Below, one piece after another: positions 40,693 to 50,900 of a stretch of 56,872 bases of DNA (positions are counted from its first letter, which is position 1; every line of letters begins with the position of its first letter). The DNA is from an uncultured Bacteroidales bacterium (lineage in GTDB: Bacteria > Bacteroidota > Bacteroidia > Bacteroidales > Muribaculaceae): contig CACYRK010000019.1 in assembly GCA_902776835.1 (NCBI GenBank), positions 1 to 56,872 on the forward strand, given 5' to 3'. A program made the position numbers and the translations under genes. Below the pieces are notes generated by a model. It worked only from the letters and a program-made list of their open reading frames with translations. It searched no databases and had not been told where the DNA came from.

Positions 40693-42948
40693 TCAAAACT
40701 TGAGGGTGATATGGCCCAGCGCGTTGATGCCGGCCATGGGATAGAAGCGCGGGTCGCTCACCAGGCTGTAGCCGCTGCTCTTGTCGCTGCCGTTATACAC
40801 GGCGGCGGTCATCGAGTAGCCGTTGGTCTCATACTTGGTGTCAAACAGGTTGTAGATGCTTGCGCCGATAATCACCTCGCGCGTGTGCGGAGTAGTAAAG
40901 GTGTAGTTCAGGTGCAGGTTGTTCACCATGTAACCGTCGAGCGAGTCGTCGCGGCGCTCCATGTTGTCGAGATACTGGCGGCTCACCACTTGCGTCTGCA
41001 GCGTGGCGCCGAAGCCCTTGTAGTTGAACGTAAACGCATTGTTGCCAATGAAACTGGGCGAGAAGGCGATGGTGGTGTTGCCACACTCGATGGCCGTCTG
41101 TGTCCACATTTCGTTCCATTCGTTGTCGTAATCGCTCACATAGCCCACATAGTCCTGGATGCGGTTCTGGCTGATGCAGGCGTTCGCGTCCCAGCGCAGC
41201 CAGGGCATGATTTGCCAGCCTGCCATCAACTCCACACCCATGCGGTAACTGTGAGGCACATTCTCGGCCATGGCTTCGCCAATCTCGTTGAGTTTGCCGT
41301 TGAGCACCAACTGGTCCTTGTAGTTCATGCGGTAGAAGTTCACTCCGGCGCTAAACTTGGGGCTGGAGAAATTGTAGCCCAGTTCCCAGTCGACCAGGCG
41401 CTCGGCACGAGGGTGCTCCAGGAACAGGCCGTCGGTGTAGTTGTTGCGTGTGGGCTCCTTGTGAGCCACGGCTACGCTGGCATAGGCGCGGTGGCCGCGC
41501 ATAAACTCATAGTTGATGCCCGCTTTGGGGTTGAAGAAGTTGAATGTCTCGTCGATGTCGAGCGTCTGCAGGTGCTCTGGGCTGGCGGTCCAGTCCCACT
41601 TGTCGTTGTCGCCCTTGATGGTGTAGTGGATGTGGCGGTACTGCAGGTCGGCATAGGCCGAGAGGCCGTGGCCAAGTTCGTAGATGCCCTTGACGAAGAT
41701 GTTTCCGTCGCGCTTCTTGCCGGTGTTGCGGTAATACTCATGCTCGGCGTTGAGCGCTGCGGTGTAGTTCTCGACCCACAGCACGCGGCCGTAGTGGTCG
41801 TTGCTGTAGGTGTTCCAGCCGCCGCCCAGCGTGGCCTTAACGTGCTCGTTGACGTACTTCAGCGCTGCCACACCGCCCAGGAAGTCGCTCTCGACAGCCT
41901 TGCGGCGCACCAGGCTCGACTTCTTCAGCGTGCCGGTGGCAGTCTCCACGGGCTCGAGCAGGTACTCCTTCAGCGTGCGCGCGTTCTTATATTCTTGATA
42001 ATATCCCTCGCCGTCGGTGTAGTGAAGGCCCAAAACGGCCTTCCAATGACGCAGGAAGCGGTGCTCGGCGAGAATTTGATAGTGAACTTGCTGGTAGATG
42101 TCCTTCTGGTCGTCGTAGAAGCCAACGACTTGTCCGTCGCGCTTGATTTCGCCGTTGGGGTTGTAGGTGCGGTCGGTCTTCAGTTGGTCGCGCGAGATGC
42201 CGTCCCAGGCGTGATAAGTGTCCTCTTTGCCGCCAAAGGTGATGAAGCGCACAATGGTGGAGTCGGTAAACCAGCCCAACTGCGCAAAGTAACTCTTCAG
42301 TTCGCTGCTGGCGCGGTCGCGGTAGCCGTCGCTGGCGATGTGCGACAGGCGCAGGTCGGCTGCCCAGTGGTGCGACAGCATGCCCGTGCCCACTTTAACC
42401 GTCTCTTTATGCGTGTTGAACGAGCCGTAACTGCCGCTCACCTCGGCATAGTTTTGTGGCGAGAAACTCTGCGTGCGCAGGTTGATGCTGCCGCCGAAGG
42501 CCCCCGCGCCGTTGGTGCTCGTGCCCACGCCGCGTTGCACCTGAATGTCGGTCAGCGACGACGCCAGGTCGGGCGTGTTGACCCAGTAGATGGTGTGACT
42601 CTCGGCATCGTTCATAGGAATGTCGTTGGCCGTGACGCTGATGCGCGTTGCATCGGTGCCGCGGATGCGGATGCCCGTGTAGCCCACGCCGGCTCCGGCG
42701 TCGCTCGTGGTGAGCACGCCAGGCGTGTTAAGCAGCAAGAACGGCAGGTCAAGGCCATGGTTCGCCGTGGCCAGTTGCGCGCTGTTGATGTTGGTAAATG
42801 CGATGGGGGTTTTCTCATTGGCGCGTGTGCTCAGCACCTCAATTTCTTCGAGGGCGATAGTGCGCACGCTGTCTTGGTCCACGTTCTGAGAGTGGACGGC
42901 GCCGATGCCCATCAGCAGGGCAACGGCCAGTGTCGTTAAGTTTTTCAT
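40693..42948 (-). CDS. TonB-dependent outer-membrane receptor for thiamine (OMthi type)
   Basis: This 751-residue receptor has a signal peptide MKNLTTLAVALLMGIGAVHS and a plug domain with LEEIEVLSTRANEKTPIAFT. The plug motif LLLNTPGVLTTSDAGAGVGY follows, then IRIRGTDATRISVTANDIP and a long barrel ending in ALGHITLKF with the terminal phenylalanine typical of outer-membrane proteins. No N-terminal carboxypeptidase-like domain is present, so it is not a SusC-type protein. A TPP riboswitch precedes it and a PnuT transporter follows, so the substrate is inferred to be thiamine or a derivative. Energy comes from TonB-ExbBD encoded elsewhere. Confidence 0.92.
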   Translation of the reverse strand: MKNLTTLAVALLMGIGAVHSQNVDQDSVRTIALEEIEVLSTRANEKTPIAFTNINSAQLATANHGLDLPFLLLNTPGVLTTSDAGAGVGYTGIRIRGTDATRISVTANDIPMNDAESHTIYWVNTPDLASSLTDIQVQRGVGTSTNGAGAFGGSINLRTQSFSPQNYAEVSGSYGSFNTHKETVKVGTGMLSHHWAADLRLSHIASDGYRDRASSELKSYFAQLGWFTDSTIVRFITFGGKEDTYHAWDGISRDQLKTDRTYNPNGEIKRDGQVVGFYDDQKDIYQQVHYQILAEHRFLRHWKAVLGLHYTDGEGYYQEYKNARTLKEYLLEPVETATGTLKKSSLVRRKAVESDFLGGVAALKYVNEHVKATLGGGWNTYSNDHYGRVLWVENYTAALNAEHEYYRNTGKKRDGNIFVKGIYELGHGLSAYADLQYRHIHYTIKGDNDKWDWTASPEHLQTLDIDETFNFFNPKAGINYEFMRGHRAYASVAVAHKEPTRNNYTDGLFLEHPRAERLVDWELGYNFSSPKFSAGVNFYRMNYKDQLVLNGKLNEIGEAMAENVPHSYRMGVELMAGWQIMPWLRWDANACISQNRIQDYVGYVSDYDNEWNEMWTQTAIECGNTTIAFSPSFIGNNAFTFNYKGFGATLQTQVVSRQYLDNMERRDDSLDGYMVNNLHLNYTFTTPHTREVIIGASIYNLFDTKYETNGYSMTAAVYNGSDKSSGYSLVSDPRFYPMAGINALGHITLKF

Positions 42949-42961
42949 GTCTAATAAGTTT

Positions 42962-43040
42962 ACTTCTCTACGCCGGTATTATCCGGATCAGATTCCATGG
43001 GTATGTTCTCAGCCAGGCATAAGCCCAGCACCCCAAACTC
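42962..43040 (-). promoter_or_regulatory. TPP riboswitch (THI element)
   Basis: On the minus strand the conserved pieces appear in order: GGGGTGC (near 43030), GGCTGAGA, ATACCC, GAATCTGATCCGGATAATACCG (key residues CTGATC...GGATAATACC) and GCGTAGAGAAG. This is the thiamine pyrophosphate aptamer. High TPP should switch off the receptor and PnuT genes. The element ends only about 15 nt before the receptor ATG at 42948, which suggests control of translation initiation rather than a separate terminator. Confidence 0.95.
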
Positions 43041-43054
43041 ATCGAAATCGCCTG

Positions 43055-43062
43055 CAAAATTA
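43055..43062 (-). promoter_or_regulatory. -7 promoter element of the thiamine operon
   Basis: The minus strand reads TAATTTTG, just upstream of the riboswitch; initiation is predicted near 43048. Confidence 0.65.
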
Positions 43063-43118
43063 CAAATAAGCGAGCGAATAACCAAATTACTCCTCGCTTT
43101 ATTAATAAGGATTTTAAG

Positions 43119-43154
43119 GTCGTTGAGGCCCTTAAAGTCCTTAAGGTCGTTAAA
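43119..43154. repeat. Nonamer array (GTCSTTAAA), 4 units
   Basis: GTCGTTGAG, GCCCTTAAA, GTCCTTAAG, GTCGTTAAA. It ends 8 bp from the TGA stop of lptB (43163-43165) and belongs to the same family as 34805-34858. Confidence 0.8.
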
Positions 43155-43162
43155 TAGAAATC

Positions 43163-44062
43163 TCAGTCGAATTTCTTGCGGCGGAACACGAAGTTGTGGC
43201 CCAGGTACTTGTCGCGCACCACGGGGTTCTCGGCAAGTTCCTCGCTGCTGCCCTGAAACAGGATTTTACCCTCAAAGAGCAGGTAGGCGCGGTCGGTGAT
43301 GCTCAGCGTCTCGGGAGCGTTATGGTCGGTGATAAGAATGCCTATGTTTTTGTGCTTCAGGCTGTAGACGATGCTCTGGATGTCTTCCACGGCGATGGGG
43401 TCGACACCGGCAAAGGGCTCGTCGAGCATGATAAAGTGCGGGTTGATGGCCAGGCACCGCGCAATCTCGCAGCGGCGGCGCTCACCGCCCGAGAGGCGGT
43501 TGCCCAGGTTTTTGCGCACCTTCTGCAGGTGGAACTCGGCGATGAGTTGCTCCAGGCGCTCACGCTGCTGCTCGGGGGTGGTGTCGGTCATCTCGAGGAT
43601 TGTGCGGATGTTGTCCTCGACGCTCAGTGTGCGAAACACCGACGCCTCCTGCGGCAGATAGCCGATGCCCAACTGCGCACGCTTGTAGACCGGCAGCGAC
43701 GTGATGTCCACGTCGTTGAGAAACACGCGGCCCTCGTTGGGCGACACCAAGCCCGTCGTCATATAGAATGTGGTGGTTTTGCCGGCTCCGTTGGGGCCTA
43801 ACAGACCCACAATCTCGCCCTGGTGCACATCGATCGACACATGGTTCACCACCATGCGTTGACGGTATTTTTTCACAAAATTGTCGGTGCGCAGCACCAG
43901 GGTGCCTTCCTCGCCCGAGCGCTTCAAGGCCTCGGCAACTTCCTTGCTACCGGGCTTGCGCACCACGGCAGGCGCGCCACCCTCGGCGGGAGCATTGGCG
44001 ACGCCGTCAGCAGCACCGTCGGCAGCGCCGGCTGGCTTGTCGGTTTTCCAGGGGAATTTCAT
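43163..44062 (-). CDS. lptB: LPS export ABC transporter ATPase LptB
   Basis: LptB powers lipopolysaccharide extraction from the inner membrane with LptFG. The 299-residue protein has a full ABC ATPase from about residue 55: Walker [22 protein letters not shown]-loop [18 protein letters not shown], signature [16 protein letters not shown], Walker [14 protein letters not shown] and the H-loop TDHNAPE. The sequence after the signature and the [12 protein letters not shown] helix are typical of LptB. It has an extra alanine/glycine-rich, charged N-terminal extension of about 50 residues that most LptB proteins lack. It follows udk by 19 bp, forming a small operon. Other lpt genes are elsewhere. 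Confidence 0.95.
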   Translation of the reverse strand: MKFPWKTDKPAGAADGAADGVANAPAEGGAPAVVRKPGSKEVAEALKRSGEEGTLVLRTDNFVKKYRQRMVVNHVSIDVHQGEIVGLLGPNGAGKTTTFYMTTGLVSPNEGRVFLNDVDITSLPVYKRAQLGIGYLPQEASVFRTLSVEDNIRTILEMTDTTPEQQRERLEQLIAEFHLQKVRKNLGNRLSGGERRRCEIARCLAINPHFIMLDEPFAGVDPIAVEDIQSIVYSLKHKNIGILITDHNAPETLSITDRAYLLFEGKILFQGSSEELAENPVVRDKYLGHNFVFRRKKFD

Positions 44063-44081
44063 AAGTGCGTGATGCGCGGTT

Positions 44082-44702
44082 TTACATTTTTTTGCCGCTG
44101 AGTTTGCCCTTGATGTAGTCGGTAATCATGTTGATGGCCACCTCGTTGTGTCCACCCTCGGGCACGATGATGTTGGCATAGCGCTTCGCCGGCTCGATGT
44201 GCAGCAAGTGCATGGGCTTGAGCACGGCCTGGTAGCGGTCGATCACCTCTTGTGGCGTGCGGCCGCGCTCTATGCAGTCGCGCGAGATGACGCGAATCAG
44301 GCGGTCATCGCCGTCGGCGTCGACAAACACCTTGATGTCCATCATCTTGCGCAGGCGTGCGTCGCTCAGCACAAGGATGCCCTCAATCAGCACCACGTCG
44401 TGAGGATCCATCGGGATGGTCTCCTTCTGGCGCGAGCATGTGAGATAACTGTAGGTGGGCATCTCAATCGACTCTCCAGCCTTCAACTGCTTCAAGTGCT
44501 TGAGAAGCAAGTCCCAATCAAAGGCTGCCGGCTCGTCGAAGTTAATCTTTTGGCGGTCTTCGGGCGGCACATGGCTCGAGTCCTTGTAGTAGTTGTCTTG
44601 AGAGATGATGCCTACCTCGCCCTCGGGCAGACGCTCCATGATTTTGCGTACTACGGTCGTCTTTCCCGACCCGGTTCCGCCTGCAATGCCGATAATAATC
44701 AT
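44082..44702 (-). CDS. udk: Uridine kinase
   Basis: Udk phosphorylates uridine and cytidine to UMP and CMP with ATP or GTP. The 206-residue length is standard. The P-loop [18 protein letters not shown] lies at the N-terminus, followed by [35 protein letters not shown] and [20 protein letters not shown], then the lid region [19 protein letters not shown]. The start is at 44702, with its own -7 element upstream and lptB 19 bp downstream. It is part of pyrimidine salvage. Confidence 0.97.
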   Translation of the reverse strand: MIIIGIAGGTGSGKTTVVRKIMERLPEGEVGIISQDNYYKDSSHVPPEDRQKINFDEPAAFDWDLLLKHLKQLKAGESIEMPTYSYLTCSRQKETIPMDPHDVVLIEGILVLSDARLRKMMDIKVFVDADGDDRLIRVISRDCIERGRTPQEVIDRYQAVLKPMHLLHIEPAKRYANIIVPEGGHNEVAINMITDYIKGKLSGKKM

Positions 44703-44733
44703 GATGTTATGTCGTTTTTAGAGTCCGTGTTGC

Positions 44734-44753
44734 GGAATCGGCAAGCGCGATTC
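44734..44753. other. Inverted repeat in the udk leader
   Basis: GGAATCG (44734-44740) and CGATTCC (44747-44753) form a 7-bp hairpin immediately downstream of the predicted udk transcription start. Possible regulatory hairpin; role unknown. Confidence 0.35.
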
Positions 44754-44760
44754 CAACCGA

Positions 44761-44768
44761 CAAAGTTA
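44761..44768 (-). promoter_or_regulatory. -7 promoter element of udk-lptB
   Basis: The minus strand reads TAACTTTG; initiation near 44754 leaves a leader of about 52 nt. Confidence 0.65.
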
Positions 44769-44841
44769 CTACATTTTATCGAAAACTAAAAATCCGCCAC
44801 CACATTTCTTCGGCACATCACCATTTTGCCGCCAAAAACGT

Positions 44842-44871
44842 AAAAAAAGGCCCCGCAAAAGGGCCTTTTTT
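44842..44871. terminator. Terminator after coaD
   Basis: AAAAAAAGGCCC (44842-44853) and GGGCCTTTTTT (44861-44871) form a hairpin with A and T runs on both sides, usable in either direction. It lies 25 bp beyond the coaD stop. Confidence 0.9.
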
Positions 44872-44895
44872 GATATCTGTAGTTGCTATCTTGTT

Positions 44896-45387
44896 TTATG
44901 GGAGGAGGGCGAGGTCGGCGTTGGCGGGGAGGTAGGGCGCGATGTCGTGGCCGAAGCGGGCGAGTTCGCGCACTACGGTGGAACTAACGTGGCTGTGCTC
45001 GGGCAGCGAGTACAGCAGCACGGTCTCGATGCCCGACAGGTCGCGGTTCACGTCGGCCATGTGCATCTCGTTCTCGAAGTCCTGCAGCGAGCGCACGCCG
45101 CGCAGGATGAACTGTGCGCCACACTGGCGTGCGGCGTCGACGGTGAGGCCGGTGTAGGTGATCACCGTGATGCGTGGCTCGTCGGCAAAGACGCCCTCGA
45201 TGAGTTGCTGGCGGGCCGCCTTGGGCATGAAGCCCGGCTTGTCGATGTTTACGCCGATGGCGATGACTATGCGGTCGAATAGCGGCAGCGCGCGGCGTAC
45301 CACCGACTCGTGTCCGCGGGTGAAGGGGTCGAACGACCCCGGGAAGAGCGCGACGCGCGCGCCATCAGTGCACGGTGATGTCTTCAT
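44896..45387 (-). CDS. coaD: Phosphopantetheine adenylyltransferase
   Basis: CoaD joins ATP and 4'-phosphopantetheine to give dephospho-CoA. The 163-residue protein has the nucleotidyltransferase motif [20 protein letters not shown] (with the TxGH signature), [20 protein letters not shown] with the ATP-binding arginines, and [16 protein letters not shown] with the second motif. The ATG at 45387 is preferred over a TTG at 45411. The coding region overlaps the end of parE by 23 bp, so the two are translationally coupled; parE-coaD is a common Bacteroidales arrangement. Confidence 0.95.
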   Translation of the reverse strand: MKTSPCTDGARVALFPGSFDPFTRGHESVVRRALPLFDRIVIAIGVNIDKPGFMPKAARQQLIEGVFADEPRITVITYTGLTVDAARQCGAQFILRGVRSLQDFENEMHMADVNRDLSGIETVLLYSLPEHSHVSSTVVRELARFGHDIAPYLPANADLALLP

Positions 45388-47341
45388 CGTCTTCAATGAC
45401 AAGGTTATCAATGATGAAATTCTGGCGCTCCATGGTGTTTTTGCCCATGAAGAATGCCAGCATATCCTTCACGGCGTCCTCCTTGCGCAGCGACACGCGG
45501 TCGAGGCGCATATCCGGGCCGATGAAGTCCTTGAACTCTTCGGGCGAGATTTCTCCCAAGCCTTTGAATCGTGTGATTTCGGCGTTCTCACCCAGTTTGT
45601 TGATTGCCGCCACGCGCTCGTCGTCGCTGTAGCAGTAGTATGTCTCGACTTTCTGCTCGGTAGCCTCGCGGCTCTTGCCGCGGTTTTTGCGCTTGGCCTC
45701 TTTCTTGTTGAGCACGCGGAACAGCGGCGTCTGCAGGATGTAGAGGTGGCCGGTCTTCACCAGTTCGGGGTAGAACTGGAGGAAGTAGGTGAGCAGCAGC
45801 AGGCGAATGTGCATGCCGTCGACATCGGCATCGGTGGCGATAATCACGCGGTTGTAGCGGAGTCCGTCGATACCGTCGTCGATGTTTAGCGCGGCTTGCA
45901 GCAGGGCAAACTCGTCGTTGGTGTACACCTTTTTCGGCTCCAGGCCGTAGGTGTTGAGCGGCTTGCCTCGCAGCGAGAACACGGCTTGCGTCTCCACGTC
46001 GCGAATCTTGGTGATTGAGCCGCTTGCGCTCAGACCCTCGGTGATGAAGATGCACGAGTCGCCACGGCGGTCGTTGTCCTTGGGAGCGCGCGTGTCGTTG
46101 AAGTGCACGCGGCAGTCGCGCAACTTGTCGTTGTGCAGAGCGGCTTTCTTGGCCTTTTCGCGCACCTGCTTGGCTACGCCGGCGATGGCCTTGCGCTCAC
46201 GCTCGCTGTCCTGGATTTTCTTCAGCAGCACCTCAGCAGTGGCGGGAGTCTTGTGCAGATAGTCGTCGAGTTCCTTCTTGATGAAGTCGTTGACAAACTT
46301 GTAGATTGTCGGCCCGTCCTTCCACATGATGCTGCTGCCGAGTTTAATCTTGGTTTGCGACTCAAACACTGGCTCCTCGACCTTGATGCTGATTGCGGCC
46401 ACCACGCCGTTGCGGATGTCGCTGTACTCGAAACTCTTGCCGTAGAACTCCTTGATGGTTCGCGACAGTGCCTCGCGGAAGGCGCTCTGGTGCGTGCCGC
46501 CCTGGGTGGTGTGCTGACCGTTGACAAACGAGTAGAACTCCTCGCCGGGTTGCGCGGCATGCGTGATGACCACCTCGATGTCGTCGCCCACGAAGTGCAT
46601 GAGCGGATACAGCGGCTCGTTGGTCATGTTTTCGCGCACCAGGTCGCTCAGGCCGTGGCGCGAGTGGTAGCGGCGCCCGTTGTACACGAGGGTGAGGCCG
46701 GTGTTCAGGAACGAGTAGTTCTTGACCATGGTCTCGATTATATCGTCGCGGAAACTGTAGTTGCGGAAAATCGAGGCGTCGGGCGTGAAGCGCACCAGCG
46801 TGCCGTTCTCCTCGCCAAGTTCGGCCGGCACGACGCCGCTCTCTTCCACCACCTTGCCCTCGCGGTAAAGCACTGCCGAGGCCTGCCCGTCGCGCACCGA
46901 GCGAATGTAGAACTCGCTCGAGAGAGCGTTCACGGCCTTGATACCCACGCCGTTGAGGCCCACGCTGCGCTTGTAGGTCTGCGTGTCGTACTTCGCGCCG
47001 GTGTTCATCTTGCTCGAGGCGTCCTTCACCTGGTCCAAGGGGATGCCGCGGCCAAAGTCGCGGATGCTCACCGTGCCGTCCTCAACATCGATGTTGATGT
47101 TGGGCTTGGCGTAACCGGTGTTGAACTCGTCGATGCTGTTGTCGGCCACCTCCTTGATGAGCACGTACACGCCGTCGTCGCTCTGCGAGCCGTCGCCCAG
47201 TTTGCCGATGTACATGCCCGGGCGCTTGCGTATGTGCTCGCGCGGCGACATCGTCACCAGTTTATCATATCCGCCAAAGTCGCTCGCTGTTGCTGGAGCG
47301 GTGTCGGCGTCGATTGTTTTCATGTCTTTTTCGTCAACCAT
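45365..47341 (-). CDS. parE: DNA topoisomerase IV subunit B
   Basis: ParE is the ATPase subunit of topoisomerase IV, which decatenates daughter chromosomes with ParC. The 658-residue protein has the GHKL ATPase motifs [35 protein letters not shown] and the QxK region. The TOPRIM part follows, with [28 protein letters not shown] and [13 protein letters not shown]. Length and the C-terminal [20 protein letters not shown] agree with ParE rather than the longer GyrB, although Bacteroidetes subunits can be hard to separate. Its own promoter element is at 47376-47383. The gene overlaps coaD by 23 bp. Confidence 0.92.
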   Translation of the reverse strand: MVDEKDMKTIDADTAPATASDFGGYDKLVTMSPREHIRKRPGMYIGKLGDGSQSDDGVYVLIKEVADNSIDEFNTGYAKPNINIDVEDGTVSIRDFGRGIPLDQVKDASSKMNTGAKYDTQTYKRSVGLNGVGIKAVNALSSEFYIRSVRDGQASAVLYREGKVVEESGVVPAELGEENGTLVRFTPDASIFRNYSFRDDIIETMVKNYSFLNTGLTLVYNGRRYHSRHGLSDLVRENMTNEPLYPLMHFVGDDIEVVITHAAQPGEEFYSFVNGQHTTQGGTHQSAFREALSRTIKEFYGKSFEYSDIRNGVVAAISIKVEEPVFESQTKIKLGSSIMWKDGPTIYKFVNDFIKKELDDYLHKTPATAEVLLKKIQDSERERKAIAGVAKQVREKAKKAALHNDKLRDCRVHFNDTRAPKDNDRRGDSCIFITEGLSASGSITKIRDVETQAVFSLRGKPLNTYGLEPKKVYTNDEFALLQAALNIDDGIDGLRYNRVIIATDADVDGMHIRLLLLTYFLQFYPELVKTGHLYILQTPLFRVLNKKEAKRKNRGKSREATEQKVETYYCYSDDERVAAINKLGENAEITRFKGLGEISPEEFKDFIGPDMRLDRVSLRKEDAVKDMLAFFMGKNTMERQNFIIDNLVIEDDEDITVH

Positions 47342-47375
47342 CAGTCAGTTGTAAAATCTTTTTCTAAAAAACTCA

Positions 47376-47383
47376 CAAAATTA
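47376..47383 (-). promoter_or_regulatory. -7 promoter element of parE-coaD
   Basis: The minus strand reads TAATTTTG; the leader to 47341 is about 28 nt. Confidence 0.6.
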
Positions 47384-47511
47384 GCGTTTTTTGTCGTTTA
47401 CTGCAAACTCGCGGCTCGACCTTTAACCGAAATTTCGCTAACTGCCGCATTTTTTGCGTTTTTTAAAATTCACCGCCTCGCCGCTGCTGCGCCTCTTGAT
47501 GCCGCCAGGGT

Positions 47512-47604
47512 GGCTCTTGAGGCGATTGAGGGTGGGGGCTCTTGAGGCGATTGAGGGTGGTGGCTCTTGAGGCGATTGAGGGTGGGGGCTCTTGTGGCCA
47601 TTGA
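47512..47604. repeat. 25-bp tandem repeat, about 3.7 copies
   Basis: The unit is GGCTCTTGA + GGCGATTGA + GGGTGGK (9 + 9 + 7 bases), starting at 47512, 47537 and 47562, with a diverged fourth copy at 47587 (GGCTCTTGT, GGCCATTGA). Confidence 0.9.
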
Positions 47605-47619
47605 GGGGCCTCCAGCCAC

Positions 47620-47736
47620 AGGGGCGGTCCGCCATGCTGCGGCTGTGTCGTGGCCCATAAGGCCCCCCACACATGCCCCCCCCCCCGCAAAGCCCCTCCC
47701 AGGGGCGGTCCGCCATGCCGCGGCTGTGTCGCGGCC
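47620..47736. repeat. 36-bp direct repeat pair flanking an 11-C tract
   Basis: The sequence beginning AGGGGCGGTCCGCCATG occurs at 47620-47655 and 47701-47736 with two mismatches. Between the copies is a run of 11 cytosines (47676-47686). Such homopolymers are prone to slippage, and the repeats could recombine. Confidence 0.85.
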
Positions 47737-47909
47737 ACAAAAAGCACCGCCGGGGTGCGTAGGGGCGGGCGTGGCGCAATCGTTTGCGCTGCTCATGAGT
47801 TATTATCTTGGGGTGAAGTTGTCCACCCTTTGGGTGGAAAGGTGTAACTTAGCGAGTTAAAACCTTCGAGGTTTCATCGTGGCATAACAAACATTAAAAC
47901 AACATAACC

Positions 47910-50900
47910 GTGAAAAAGAAACTACTCTATGCAACGCTCCTGGGCATACTACTGCCCATCGTTGCGCAAGCACAAGGCTGGCCCGCCGGATACGGCGGCG
48001 TGATGCTCCAAGGCTTCTTCTGGGACAGTTGGACTCAGTACCCCTTGCACAGTCCCTATGGAGGCAACAGCAACTGGATGTACACTCAAAGCAACGATGC
48101 CACTGCTCAACAAATCCCTGGCTATACTTGGGCAACCATGTACGGTGCCGGCTGGGGCGACAATGAAGAGTGGCAAGTGCCACTCACCACATGGGCGAGC
48201 CTGTTAACGCACAAGGACGAAGTAGCGCCTTACATCGACCTGCTTTGGTTGCCTCAGAGCGGCTCCACAATTTGCCCTGAGACGTCGGTTTATTACAAAA
48301 ACACCGATAACAGCGGACGCAATGGCGTAAGAGCGTGGCGACGCGGCAATAGTTGGGACTTTTCCAATGGTAGCCTTATCAATAACCCCGACTGCATGGG
48401 CTTCGTGCCGGTGTTCTACTTTCACCATGGCGAGCAGGCAACGCCCTGGACCTACACCTACTATTTCGGAGAAAACAATCAGGAACACAAGGTGTTCACT
48501 CCAAAGTCCTACTTCGGAACCGAGGCTGAGTTGCGGCAACTCATCAGTGCCTATCACGACGCGGGAACGGGGGCCATCGAGGACGTCGTGGCTAACCATC
48601 GCGGTTGTTTTGGTACATGGGATTTCGATTTCGTGAACCACAACAATGAGAATGATACTTATCACGCTACCAAGGCAAACCTGGATTTTCCGTCGGAAGA
48701 ATACACGGGTCAATTCGCAAACTTGGGCTGGGATGAAATCTGGGCCGGTCAAACCCAGTCAGGCACTGAGTTGATTGAATGGACAAAAGCCGATGTTTGC
48801 AGCGATGACGAAAGTTTAAATGCGGGTGGCAATCCCTCTGGCGGTCCCGACTGTGGCGGACAAGGCGAGTGGGCTCGTGATATTCAGCACCACAATAAAG
48901 ACACTCGCGCCAAAGTGGTGAAATACCTCGACTTCTTGAAGAATAATTTGGGGTATGTCGGCTTCCGCTATGACTATGCTATGGGCTTTGAAGGAATCCA
49001 TTACGGTGAATATAACACCATCTTGCGCCCAACATTCAGCGTGGGTGAATATTGGGGCGCAAAAGAAGATATTTCAGGATGGATTACAAGCACCACTATC
49101 AATGGCGAAAACCTGAGTGCAGCATTCGATTTCCCCCTGATGTATGCAATTAACGGTGCTTTTAACAATGGTAACTTCAAAGGTTTAAAAGACGCCGGCC
49201 TTATAGGCGACCATGATATGCGCCGGTATACCGTCACTTTTGTTGAGAACCACGATACTTTCAAGGACTTACCCACTGATGGCTCTAACCCCAATTATGG
49301 CCATCGCACGACCTCTAACATCCTCGAGGCCAACGCCTTCATCCTGGCTATGCCAGGCACGCCGTGCTTGTTCTGGCCGCACTTCATGCATCCCGAGTGG
49401 CACGACCAAATCGTGAAGATGATTAAGGCCCGTCGCACCGCCGGCGTGAACAACATGAGCGAGATTAGTTATGAGGATTGGGGCAGCAATGGCGTGAAAT
49501 GGATTATCGAAGGAACCAACGGCAGCCTCTGCTTAATACTTGGCGATGGCTCAAAATCCATCCCCGAAGGGTACTCCGTTGTATGGCAGAGCGATGGCCC
49601 ATCTGGAATCTGCAGTTTCTGTATTAACGACGCTTTGGCAAACTCTTGGCAAAACAACGTTAAGGCTGGCTTGGTCAATGGATATCCCATAGTGAGTCAG
49701 GGGACTTGCACTTTCAATGGCTCTATCACAATTAATGTGAAACCGTCGGAAAGCGGTGTCACGCTTGTTTACACAACCGACGGCACCGAACCCACCACCT
49801 CCAGCCCTCGCATCACAGGCACTGCAAGCGAGAACTTCACTTTCACCGCAACAACAACACTGAAGGTGGGTGTTGTCACCAATTACAACAACGTGGAAAG
49901 CGTGCAGAGTGTACAAACTTACACATATGCTGAGAATGGCTCGGATGCCGACCAACTCACCATTTATGTGAAGGCCGACGACGCCCCGAACTTGTATTTG
50001 TGGAATGGAGATAACAAACCCAACGGCGCTTGGGCTGGCAACAAAACCACCGAGACCAAGACAGTGGGTGGCGTATTATGGCACTGTAAGACATTCGACA
50101 AGCCTTCCAGCGGCGAATATTACAATCTGATTATCAACTGGGATGGCGCCTCACAATCGCATACTATTACGGGCATCAACAGCGATCGCTACTTCACTTA
50201 TTACAATGGTCAGCCCATCGATGTGACTAAAGACTACATTGGCACTGCACTGACACTCACCGCTGATAAGGAGTCAGGAATCTACGACGGCGATATGAGT
50301 GTGAACGTGGGTTTGACAGCCAGCATAGGTAACGTGACCATTGTTTATACACTCGATGGCTCAGAGCCAAATATCAACAGTCCTCAAGTCGCTACAACCA
50401 GCAACGGTCAAGCAACGGTCAAGATTTCGGGCGAAGGTGAGCATGTGTTGCGTGCGGGCATCCTCAAGGACGGCCAGGTAATTAACCTCATCGCACGCAA
50501 TTACATCATCCAGAATACTCCATATCCTGGAACACGTATCTTCGTGCGCAGCACGCGTCAGAATGCGCCTGCTCCTCACCTCTTTATCTTCGATGTGGAT
50601 GGAACCGTGCCGTCAGATTACACATCGTGGAGTGGCAAGCAACTCAGCCAGACGGTGCAAGACGAGGACGGCTACACTTGGTACTACGTCGAATTCCCAG
50701 GATTGAACTCTTGTTCTGCAATTCTGAACAATGGTAATGGCGGACAAAGCAACCAGACTGCTGATATCACTGGATTGAGTGGCGACGTTTATCTCACCTG
50801 GGATGACGACAACCGCTATATGAATGTCACTGGTTTCAAGAGTCACAAGTCGTTCATCATATTCGAGCCCAGCAAGTCAACTTGGGACAAAGATGGCGCT

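Larger units (their letters stand above)
47384..47909. other. Repeat-rich GC intergenic region upstream of the alpha-amylase gene
   Basis: No credible gene is seen. It holds three and a half copies of a 25-bp repeat, a 36-bp direct repeat pair and an 11-C run between them. Near the amylase start are two small hairpins: TCCACCC/GGGTGGA at 47822-47838 and AAACCT/AGGTTT at 47860-47874. The last two probably lie in the 5' leader of the amylase mRNA. Possible reading frames on either strand are produced by the repeats. Confidence 0.6.

Noticed and set aside
40606..42939. 777-codon open frame on the + strand
   Set aside because: Antisense of the TonB-dependent receptor and pnuT. The minus-strand genes have clear family motifs, a riboswitch and a promoter.
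47438..47860. Several 90-110 codon frames on both strands upstream of the amylase
   Set aside because: Produced by the 25-bp and 36-bp repeats and the C tract; proline/arginine/alanine-rich, with no start context or family similarity.
47822..47874. Hairpins resembling IS200/IS605 ends
   Set aside because: No transposase or matching second end nearby; more simply part of the amylase leader.
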